Source: Aquirufa ecclesiirivi
GTDB taxonomy: Bacteria > Bacteroidota > Bacteroidia > Cytophagales > Spirosomataceae
Direction: 5' to 3'
NCBI RefSeq assembly: GCF_011250515.1
Contig: NZ_JAANOP010000002.1
Location: forward strand, 62,001-126,000
DNA: 64,000 bases
Shown here: positions 8,611 to 16,192 of the stretch, piece by piece
How the letters are laid out: every line of letters starts with the position of its first letter
How positions within the stretch are numbered: the stretch's first letter is position 1
The notes under the pieces: generated by a model
Told to the model about the DNA's origin: nothing
Databases searched by the model: none
What the model saw: the letters and a program-made list of their open reading frames with translations, nothing else
Position numbers and translations under genes: made by a program

Positions 8611-9131
8611 ATAAGGTGTTTTAATATAATAGTTCCCAAAATACCCACAGCAGCTCCAGTAATGACATCCAATGGATAATGGGCTCCAAGGTAAACGCGA
8701 CTGTAGGAAACTAGAAATGCCCATAGCAGCAATAAATTTCTCGCAGTTTTATGTTGAGTTATTATATAAAAGCCAAAAGCTAATGCAAAGGAATTGGCCG
8801 CATGTGAGGAGCAAAATCCATACAATCCTCCACAGCCATCGGGTAAATGTATCCAAGAACTAAATGCTGGTTCATGGCAGGGTCTTAATCGTTGAAAATA
8901 GGGCTTTAAAATACTAGAAGATATTTGGTCGGCCCAAACAATGCATAAAATCAAATAGGATATGGAAGCTAAAAATAGCTTTTTCTTTTGTTGGTAAACG
9001 ATATAAATCAAATACAAATACAAAGGAACCCAAATCCAGCGGTTGGATAAAAGCACCATGATTTCATCCAGACCACTCGCATGCGCTTGGTTGATCCATT
9101 GAAAAATATCACGATCCCACTGTGGCCACAT
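8583..9131 (-). CDS. PAP2-family membrane phosphatase
   Basis: 182 residues, about five membrane helices, with the three phosphatase motifs: KPYFQRLRP (KxxxxxxRP), CSSHAANS (PSGH-like, with SSHA) and SRVYLGAHYPLD (SRxxxxxHxxxD). Such enzymes dephosphorylate undecaprenyl diphosphate, phosphatidic acid or related lipid phosphates at the periplasmic face; the exact substrate cannot be told. It is transcribed after trpS (gap of 2 bases), so the two share a leftward transcript. Confidence 0.85.
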   Translation of the reverse strand: MWPQWDRDIFQWINQAHASGLDEIMVLLSNRWIWVPLYLYLIYIVYQQKKKLFLASISYLILCIVWADQISSSILKPYFQRLRPCHEPAFSSWIHLPDGCGGLYGFCSSHAANSFALAFGFYIITQHKTARNLLLLWAFLVSYSRVYLGAHYPLDVITGAAVGILGTIILKHLIYDKLVKKA

Positions 9132-9133
9132 AA

Positions 9134-10105
9134 CTAAAACTGAAAGATTTCCCGTACTCGTTGAATCGTAGCCTCAGCAATAGGTTTTACTCGGGCCTCT
9201 CCTTCTTCTAATTTGGCTTCGATTTCCTTGGGATTGGCCATATAGTAATCGAATTTCTCACGGGCTTCTTTGAAATAAACTAACATAGCCTCGTATAATG
9301 CTTGCTTCGCATGTCCATATCCATATCCACCTTGTAAGTAATTGACTCTCATTTGAGAAACATCTTCCGGAGAAGCAATCAATTGATACAATTTGAAGGT
9401 AATATCTTCATCTGGATTCTTCGGGTCCTCCAAAGGGGTGGCATCCGTCACAATCTTTTTGATTTGTTTCAATAAGTCCTTTTCAGGCAAAAACACATCA
9501 ATGTAATTGTTCAAGGATTTGCTCATCTTTTGTCCATCGATGCCCGGGATCGTCATGACATGCTCGGAAATTTCAGCTTCAGGGATAACGAAAATGTCTT
9601 TTTGAGCTAAACGATTAATCACGCCAGCCATATCCCTCGTCATTTCAATATGCTGACGCTGATCTTTACCTACTGGTATCAAGTTTGCATCATATAATAA
9701 GATATCAGCGGCTTGTAAAACGGGATAGGTAAATAGACCCGCATTCACATCGGCCAATTTATTGGATTTGTCCTTGAAGCTGTGCGCATTTGCTAGCATC
9801 GGGAAGGGTGTCACACAAGATAAATACCACAATAATTCGGTATGGTAGGGAGCCAATTTCGACTGGCGGTAAAAATAGGTATGCTCCGTATCCAATCCAC
9901 AAGCTAACCAAGCTGCCGCAATGGATAAGGTATTCGCTCGGATGCTAGCACCATCTTTTAAACTCGTTAAGGTGTGTAAATCGGCTATAAAAAGGAAAGA
10001 TTCATTACCAGATTTCTTAGAAAGTTCAACCGCTGGTAGGATGGCTCCTAATATATTTCCTAAATGTGGCCGACCAGAAGATTGAATGCCCGTCAGAATG
10101 CGCAT
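9134..10105 (-). CDS. trpS: Tryptophanyl-tRNA synthetase
   Basis: Class I aminoacyl-tRNA synthetase charging tRNA-Trp. 323 residues, normal for the bacterial enzyme. The start MRILTGIQSSGRPHLGNILG contains the HIGH-equivalent (HLGN), and GQKMSKSLNNYI has a perfect KMSKS loop. YPVLQAADILLYDANLIPVGKDQRQH is the tryptophan-binding region in parts (AADILLY, VGKDQ). First gene of a two-gene leftward unit with the PAP2 phosphatase. Confidence 0.97.
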   Translation of the reverse strand: MRILTGIQSSGRPHLGNILGAILPAVELSKKSGNESFLFIADLHTLTSLKDGASIRANTLSIAAAWLACGLDTEHTYFYRQSKLAPYHTELLWYLSCVTPFPMLANAHSFKDKSNKLADVNAGLFTYPVLQAADILLYDANLIPVGKDQRQHIEMTRDMAGVINRLAQKDIFVIPEAEISEHVMTIPGIDGQKMSKSLNNYIDVFLPEKDLLKQIKKIVTDATPLEDPKNPDEDITFKLYQLIASPEDVSQMRVNYLQGGYGYGHAKQALYEAMLVYFKEAREKFDYYMANPKEIEAKLEEGEARVKPIAEATIQRVREIFQF

Positions 10106-10221
10106 GCTTTAAAATTTAATGTTTTACAAAAATCAAGAAAATAGCGCGAAACTCCCAAAGTTTGCGGGCAAGTATTGACTTATTTATTTAAATTCGTTTA
10201 TATTTTTTGATTCCTAGGCTC

Positions 10222-10905
10222 ATGTCCATTCCTTCTTCCCTTTTGACCTTTTTATCTGATTTAAAAGAAAACAATACAAGAGAATGGTTTGGAGAAAATA
10301 AGGACAGATTTCTAGAACAAAAGTCGGCATTTGACCAATTTACCATTCAGCTCATTTCGCTTTTTGGGGATTTTGAAAACATGGATGGTGTGGAGTTGAA
10401 GCATTGCTCCTACCGTATTTACCGTGATGTTCGCTTTGCCAAAGATAAGGCCCCTTATAAAACCTGGTTTTCTGCTAGTTTCTCGGAAGGTGGACGTAAG
10501 TCAGGTCTAATGGATTATTATGTGCACATTGAACCTGGTGGAAAATCCTTTTTAGGAGGTGGTATGTATAGTCCTACGCCTGAGCAATTAGCTATATTTC
10601 GACAAGAAATAGATTATAATGCGAAGCATTTAAAAGGAATCATTCATGCTCCTGAGTTTTTGAAGGTGTTTGGAGAAGCTGTGGGAGATGCTTTGAAAAC
10701 AATGCCCAAGGGATATCCTGTTGAACATCCAGAAATTGAGCTATTGAAGAAGAAACAATTGTTTTTTTGGCGAAAATACAGTGATTCTGAAGTGTTAAAT
10801 CCCAAATTTGTAGAAACACTAATACAAGATGCACAGGTATTGAAACCTTATCTAGATTTCTTGAATGCCATTTTTTTTGATAAAGAACCCTTTTCTATTA
10901 AGTAA
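10222..10905 (+). CDS. DUF2461 family protein
   Basis: 227 residues from ATG 10222 (MSIPSSLLTFLSDLKEN). An earlier in-frame TTG at 10207 adds only five residues and lies in an AT-rich promoter-like stretch, so I prefer the ATG. Typical DUF2461 strings are NNTREWFGENKDRF, YRIYRDVRFAKDKAPYKTW and GGGMYSPTPEQL. No biochemical role is established for the family. It is followed by dnaE after 3 bases, so the two are probably co-transcribed. Confidence 0.85.
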   Translation: MSIPSSLLTFLSDLKENNTREWFGENKDRFLEQKSAFDQFTIQLISLFGDFENMDGVELKHCSYRIYRDVRFAKDKAPYKTWFSASFSEGGRKSGLMDYYVHIEPGGKSFLGGGMYSPTPEQLAIFRQEIDYNAKHLKGIIHAPEFLKVFGEAVGDALKTMPKGYPVEHPEIELLKKKQLFFWRKYSDSEVLNPKFVETLIQDAQVLKPYLDFLNAIFFDKEPFSIK

Positions 10906-10908
10906 TTT

Positions 10909-13900
10909 ATGCAGTTTTCGCATTTGCACAATCACTCCCAGTTCTCTCTTTTGGATGGTGCGTCCAAAATTTCTTCCATGTTTAAAAAAGCCAAGGCCGA
11001 CAATATGCCTGCAGTGGCCATTACAGACCATGGAAATATGTTTGGAGTGTTTCAGTTTGTCGCTGAAGCTGGAAAACATGGAGTTAAGCCCATTGTGGGT
11101 TGTGAGTTTTATTTAGTGGCAGATCGTCATAAGCAAAGCTTCACGAAGGAGCAAAAGGATAAAAGGTATCACCAGCTATTCCTGGCCAAAAATCCTGAAG
11201 GCTATCAAAACCTTGTGAAATTATGTTCTTTGGGATTTATGGAGGGTATGTATTCCAAATATCCGAGGATCGATAAAGAATTGGTGTTGAAATACCATAA
11301 AGGCTTAATCGCAACTACTTGTTGTTTAGGTGCGAGTGTTCCTCAGGCCATTTTACGTTCAGGTGAAGCCGAAGCGGAAAAGGAGTTCAAATGGTGGTTG
11401 GATTTATTTGGTGAGGATTATTACATTGAAGTTCAGAATCACCATATTCCCGAGCAGCAAACGGTCAATGAAGTTTTGTTGCGTTTTGCCAAGAAATACA
11501 ATGTCAAGGTGATCGCATCCAATGACAGCCATTATTTAGACCAAAAAGATGCGAATGCACACGATATCTTATTGTGTATTAATACCGGAGAAAAGCAGTC
11601 CACACCTACGTACAAGGACATAGAAGGTGATTTTGACATGAAAGGGAAGCGTTTCGCTTTTTACAATGATCAATTTTACTTCAAAACAACGGAAGAGATG
11701 ACTCAATTATGGTCACATATTCCTGAATCCATTGATAATACCAATGAGATTGTTGGCAAAGTAGAAACTTTGGAATTGAAAAAGGACGTATTGTTGCCCA
11801 ATTTCCAAATCCCAATTACCTTTTTAAGTCAGGACGACTTCTTGGAGCACTTGACCATGGAAGGCGCTAAAAAGCGCTATGTGGATATAAATCAAGAAAT
11901 TGAAGAGCGTTTGAGATTTGAATTGCATACCATTAAAACCATGGGTTTTGCTGGATATTTCTTGATTGTCGCCGATTTCATTAATGCGGGTAAAGATTTA
12001 GGGGTTTATGTGGGGCCAGGTCGTGGTTCAGCGGCAGGTTCTGTGGTTGCCTATTGTTTGGGTATTACCAATATTGATCCCATTAAGTATAATTTACTAT
12101 TTGAGCGTTTCTTAAATCCTGATCGTAAGTCATTACCCGATATTGATACGGACTTCGACGATGAAGGCCGACAAAAAGTTATTGACTATGTGGTAGAGAA
12201 ATACGGCCGTAATCAAGTGGCACATATAGCCACTTACGGTACTATGGCTGCCAAAATGTCCATCAAAGATGTGGCTCGTGTATTGGATTTGCCTCTTTCT
12301 GAATCCAATGCTTTGGCAAAATTGGTGCCAGATAAGCCTAAAATATCCCTCGAGCGTGTGATTAACGCACCATTAACGGGAGATGGCAGTTTGGCAGATA
12401 AAGAAAATTTATCGAGTGAGGAATTAGAGCAAGTGAAACAATTAAGGCAAATCAAGGCAGATGGTGGTTTAGCCTCACGAGTGATTGAAAATGCCTTGGT
12501 ACTGGAAGGTTCCGTTCGTGGAACGGGAATACATGCTGCGGGTATTATCATTGCCCCCAATGATTTGACTGATATATTACCTGTTGCCACCTCCAAAGAC
12601 GTTAGTTTATTGATTACCCAATTTGATGGATCGGTTATTGAAAATGCGGGTGTCATTAAAATGGACTTTTTAGGCTTAAAAACCTTATCCATTTTAAAGG
12701 AAGCAATTCGCTTAATCAAGCAAAACCATGGAATAACGATTGATTTGGACTCGCTTCCTTTGGATGATGTCAAAACATTTGAATTATATCAAAGGGCAGA
12801 AACGAATGGTACCTTCCAGTTTGAATCCCCAGGTATGCAAAAGCACTTGAAGGATTTGAAGCCTGATCAGTTTTCAGATTTAATTGCCATGAATGCCTTG
12901 TTTAGACCAGGTCCTATGGTCTATATTCCTAATTACATTGCTCGTAAGCATGGAAGAGAAAAGATAGAATACGATTTACCAGAAATGGAGGAGTATTTAA
13001 GTGATACCTATGGTATTACAGTTTACCAAGAGCAGGTTATGTTGCTTTCTCAGAAATTGGCCAATTTCACCAAAGGTGATGCGGACGTTTTGAGAAAGGC
13101 CATGGGTAAAAAAGATAAGGCCACGATTGACAAAATGAAAGGTAAGTTCATGGAAGGTGGACAAGCCAATCAGCACCCTGCCGATCGATTAGAAAAAATA
13201 TGGACCGACTGGGAAGCATTTGCTCAATATGCCTTTAACAAATCGCACTCAACTTGCTATGGATTAGTGGCTTATCAAACAGGGTATTTGAAAGCCAACT
13301 ACCCATCCGAGTTCATGGCAGCGGTACTTTCTAACTCATTAGGAAATATTGAGAAGATTACCTTCTTCATGGATGAATGTAAACGCATGGGGATTCCGTT
13401 ATTGGTTCCTGATGTGAATGAATCGGAAAGGTATTTTGCGGTGAATAAAAAGGGGCACATTCGTTTTGGTCTAGGTGCCATTAAAGGTGTGGGAGAAGCA
13501 GCCGTGGATGCCATTGTGGAAGAGCGCGCCAAAAATGGGGAATACACCGATATTTTTGATTTTGTTTCTAGGATCAACGTACGTCAAGTAAACAAGAAAA
13601 GCTTGGAGTCTTTGGCTTTCGCAGGTGCCTTTGACTGTTTTACGGAAATACCTCGCTCCCATTATTTTTACGTAGATCAGGAAAATACAACCTTTATTGA
13701 GAAGATTGTTCGATATGCCTCACGGATGGCTGAATTGAAAGCTAGCGCCACGCAGTCCTTGTTTGGTGAGTTGGGAGCAGGAACGGGTAATGATATCGCT
13801 AAACCAAGAATACCTTCGGCTGAAGCTTGGTCTGTGATGGAGCAATTGAAGAACGAGAAAGAAGTGGTGGGTGTTTATATTTCAGGACATCCTTTGGATG

Positions 13901-14472
13901 AGTATCGTATCGAAATCAATAATTTTTGTAATTCGAGTGTTTCTCAATTGGAATTAAAAGGTGGAAATGTGCAGTCTTTTGCGGGTATAGTTACTAAAAT
14001 GAATGTGAGAACCTCCGGAAATGGGAATCAATTCATGATTTTCAGTTTGGAAGATTTCACAGGAACTACGGAGTTTGCGCTTTTTGCAAAGGATTATATT
14101 GAATTTGAACGATTCATTGGTCTCGACAGACTCTTATTTATTCAAGGAATTTATAAAAATAAAAACTCTTATTCGGATCAAAAAGCCTTTAAAATTCAAT
14201 CCATTGAGCTTTTGTCAGAAATTTTATCTTCCAGAACGAAGGAAATGAAACTTTCTTTGAACTTACATAGTTTAAACAAAACTTCCTTGGATCATTTGTT
14301 AGCTACCTTAGAAAGACATAAGGGAAACAAAAAGCTGGTGATTGAGGTATATGATGAAGTAGAACGATTGCAGCTTGATTTTATGTCGCGCAAAATGCAA
14401 TTGAATATAGAGAAGTCTTTAATGGATGAATTAGCTGATTTAGAGAATATTACAGTAAAACTGATTTCTTAA
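10909..14472 (+). CDS. dnaE: DNA polymerase III subunit alpha
   Basis: Replicative polymerase, 1187 residues, the usual DnaE1 length. The N-terminal PHP domain begins FSHLHNHSQFSLLDGASKI. The catalytic palm contains GPGRGSAAGSVVAYCLGI and PDIDTDFDDEGR, with catalytic Asp411 and Asp413; helix-hairpin-helix and OB domains follow (FAGIVTKMNVRTSGNGNQFM is the OB strand region). No intein, frameshift or exonuclease insertion is seen. Second gene of the DUF2461-dnaE pair; trxA follows with its own -7 element. Confidence 0.97.
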   Translation: MQFSHLHNHSQFSLLDGASKISSMFKKAKADNMPAVAITDHGNMFGVFQFVAEAGKHGVKPIVGCEFYLVADRHKQSFTKEQKDKRYHQLFLAKNPEGYQNLVKLCSLGFMEGMYSKYPRIDKELVLKYHKGLIATTCCLGASVPQAILRSGEAEAEKEFKWWLDLFGEDYYIEVQNHHIPEQQTVNEVLLRFAKKYNVKVIASNDSHYLDQKDANAHDILLCINTGEKQSTPTYKDIEGDFDMKGKRFAFYNDQFYFKTTEEMTQLWSHIPESIDNTNEIVGKVETLELKKDVLLPNFQIPITFLSQDDFLEHLTMEGAKKRYVDINQEIEERLRFELHTIKTMGFAGYFLIVADFINAGKDLGVYVGPGRGSAAGSVVAYCLGITNIDPIKYNLLFERFLNPDRKSLPDIDTDFDDEGRQKVIDYVVEKYGRNQVAHIATYGTMAAKMSIKDVARVLDLPLSESNALAKLVPDKPKISLERVINAPLTGDGSLADKENLSSEELEQVKQLRQIKADGGLASRVIENALVLEGSVRGTGIHAAGIIIAPNDLTDILPVATSKDVSLLITQFDGSVIENAGVIKMDFLGLKTLSILKEAIRLIKQNHGITIDLDSLPLDDVKTFELYQRAETNGTFQFESPGMQKHLKDLKPDQFSDLIAMNALFRPGPMVYIPNYIARKHGREKIEYDLPEMEEYLSDTYGITVYQEQVMLLSQKLANFTKGDADVLRKAMGKKDKATIDKMKGKFMEGGQANQHPADRLEKIWTDWEAFAQYAFNKSHSTCYGLVAYQTGYLKANYPSEFMAAVLSNSLGNIEKITFFMDECKRMGIPLLVPDVNESERYFAVNKKGHIRFGLGAIKGVGEAAVDAIVEERAKNGEYTDIFDFVSRINVRQVNKKSLESLAFAGAFDCFTEIPRSHYFYVDQENTTFIEKIVRYASRMAELKASATQSLFGELGAGTGNDIAKPRIPSAEAWSVMEQLKNEKEVVGVYISGHPLDEYRIEINNFCNSSVSQLELKGGNVQSFAGIVTKMNVRTSGNGNQFMIFSLEDFTGTTEFALFAKDYIEFERFIGLDRLLFIQGIYKNKNSYSDQKAFKIQSIELLSEILSSRTKEMKLSLNLHSLNKTSLDHLLATLERHKGNKKLVIEVYDEVERLQLDFMSRKMQLNIEKSLMDELADLENITVKLIS

Positions 14473-14508
14473 TTAGCCAGTTTATCTAATAGAAATAATA
14501 AAAATGTT

Positions 14509-14516
14509 TAATTTTG
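14509..14516 (+). promoter_or_regulatory. -7 element for trxA
   Basis: TAATTTTG, full match to TAnnTTTG, 22 bases before ATG 14538. The -33 region is AT-rich without a clear TTG. Confidence 0.45.
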
Positions 14517-14537
14517 AATCTTAATAAAAAATAAATC

Positions 14538-14861
14538 ATGGGAAAATACGTAGAGGCTACTGATGCCAATTTTCAAGAGTTAATAGGTTCTGATACTCCG
14601 GTATTAGTGGATTTCTGGGCAGAATGGTGTGGCCCATGTAAAATGATTGGACCCGTAGTAGAAGAATTGGCAGGCGAAGTAGAAGGTCAAGCGATTGTAG
14701 CTAAAATGAATGTAGACTTAAATTCAGCGGTTCCTGCTTCTTTGGGTATTCGTTCTATTCCAACTTTGATGGTTTTCAAAAATGGAGAAATGAAAGAGCG
14801 TTTAGTAGGTGGAAACTTACCAAAATCAGTATTAGCTGAAGCTTTGTTGAAACACGCTTAA
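14538..14861 (+). CDS. trxA: Thioredoxin
   Basis: 107-residue cytoplasmic disulfide reductase. The active site is WAEWCGPCKMIGP with Cys31 and Cys34. The cis-proline string RSIPTLMVFKNGE and the C-terminal GNLPKSVLAEALLKHA complete a classical single-domain thioredoxin. Its stop overlaps the convergent aminotransferase by 4 bases, and its terminator lies inside that gene (14882-14919). Confidence 0.96.
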   Translation: MGKYVEATDANFQELIGSDTPVLVDFWAEWCGPCKMIGPVVEELAGEVEGQAIVAKMNVDLNSAVPASLGIRSIPTLMVFKNGEMKERLVGGNLPKSVLAEALLKHA

Positions 14862-16060
14862 TTTTTTGAAGTGACTTTTTGAATAGCCTGTAACAAAACG
14901 TTGCAGGCTATTTTTATTTCCTCCTCAGTAATCACTAAAGGAGGTGCAATGCGAATGGAATAGTCGCAAAACAAAAACCAATCGGTGATTAAACCTTGTT
15001 CTATGCAGGCATCAATGACTGCTTTGACTGTTTGAAAAGAATCCATTTCAACGGCTAGCATAAGTCCTATACCCCGTACTTCTTTGATTTTAGGATGAAT
15101 TAACAGGGTTTTAAATAGTTGACTTTTCTTTTCAACATCATCCAATAAGTGTTCTTTAAATATAGTTTCTAGGGTTGCCAAGGAGGCAGCACATGAAACA
15201 GGATGACCGCCAAAAGTAGTGATATGCCCCAAAACGGGTCTTACCGTTAAGCTTTGCATGATTTCTTCGGGTGCCATGAATGCTCCGATGGGCATGCCCC
15301 CTCCCATTCCTTTAGCAGAAAGTAAAATATCAGGTTCGATATCCATGGCTTGAAACGCCCAAAATGTACCCGTTCTGCCGAATCCGGTTTGAATTTCATC
15401 AATGATTAAAAGACTTCCAGTTTCAAGGCAACGCTTTTTGAGCGCTTGAAAATAGGATTTGGTTGCTAACCTCACTCCAGATTCACCGCCTATTATTTCA
15501 ATAACAATGGCAGCTGTTTTATGTGTGATTTGAGCTAAGTCATCTACATTTCCGTGTCGAATATGGCGGATATCAGGTAATAAGGGACGAAAACTATTTT
15601 TGAAGTTTTCATCTCCTGCCAAAGATAAGGCTCCCTGAGTGGCCCCGTGGTATGCCTGAAAACAGGAAATGACTTCTGTTCTACCCGTATATCGTTTGGC
15701 CAGCTTCATGGCTCCTTCAACGGCTTCTGTTCCTGAATTAGTAAAATATACTTGATTCAATCTGCTAGATTGAGTGGATTTTACTAGTGCAGCGGCTAGT
15801 TTTACCTGTGGGCTTTGAATGTATTCTCCATAAACCATTAAATGCATGTACGCATCTAATTGATTTTTAATGGCTGCAATCACTTTGGGATGTCGATGAC
15901 CTACATTGGAAACAGCTATTCCTGAAATTAAATCCATATAGGATTTTCCTTGGTCATCATACAAGTAAATATGTTCTGCCTTTTCAATCTCTAAAGCTAA
16001 GGGTGCATCAGAAGTTTTAGCAAGATGATCTAGAAATAATTGTCGGTGTGTAATGGCCAT
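14858..16060 (-). CDS. Class III PLP aminotransferase
   Basis: 400 residues of the acetylornithine/omega-amino-acid aminotransferase family. YMDLISGIAVSNVGHRHP, FTNSGTEAVEGAMKLAKR, the PLP-aspartate in IIDEIQTGFGRTG, and the Schiff-base lysine in DILLSAKGMGGGMPIGA are all present. Substrate is not determined; no arginine, lysine or GABA genes flank it. It has its own leftward -7 element (16082-16075). Its last codons contain a rightward terminator hairpin for trxA, a compact arrangement. Confidence 0.85.
   Translation of the reverse strand: MAITHRQLFLDHLAKTSDAPLALEIEKAEHIYLYDDQGKSYMDLISGIAVSNVGHRHPKVIAAIKNQLDAYMHLMVYGEYIQSPQVKLAAALVKSTQSSRLNQVYFTNSGTEAVEGAMKLAKRYTGRTEVISCFQAYHGATQGALSLAGDENFKNSFRPLLPDIRHIRHGNVDDLAQITHKTAAIVIEIIGGESGVRLATKSYFQALKKRCLETGSLLIIDEIQTGFGRTGTFWAFQAMDIEPDILLSAKGMGGGMPIGAFMAPEEIMQSLTVRPVLGHITTFGGHPVSCAASLATLETIFKEHLLDDVEKKSQLFKTLLIHPKIKEVRGIGLMLAVEMDSFQTVKAVIDACIEQGLITDWFLFCDYSIRIAPPLVITEEEIKIACNVLLQAIQKVTSKN
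14882..14919 (+). terminator. trxA terminator embedded in the convergent aminotransferase gene
   Basis: Thirteen-bp stem (14882-14894 with 14900-14912, one G-U pair), loop AAAAC, then TTTATTT. On the plus strand it begins 20 bases after the trxA stop. The same bases encode C-terminal residues of the aminotransferase on the other strand. Confidence 0.7.
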
Positions 16061-16074
16061 ATCTTAAAGAAAAA

Positions 16075-16082
16075 CAAATTTA
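16075..16082 (-). promoter_or_regulatory. -7 element for the aminotransferase
   Basis: TAAATTTG on the minus strand, 14 bases before the ATG at 16060; implies a very short leader. Confidence 0.45.
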
Positions 16083-16168
16083 TCTCCTTTACGTTATGAT
16101 TGGTAATTCTACTTACGACTTTATTTTACCCTTTATCATAAATTAAGTTTACTTATAAATTCTCAGTT

Positions 16169-16176
16169 TATTTTTG
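16169..16176 (+). promoter_or_regulatory. -7 element for DUF5686 protein
   Basis: TATTTTTG, full match, with TTT (one off TTG) 19 bases upstream at 16147-16149. Lies 16 bases before ATG 16193. Confidence 0.5.
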
Positions 16177-16192
16177 TGGTAAATCCCTACAT

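Noticed and set aside
12234-12773. 179-residue minus-strand frame
   Set aside because: Inside dnaE, which is intact in the other direction with all polymerase motifs.
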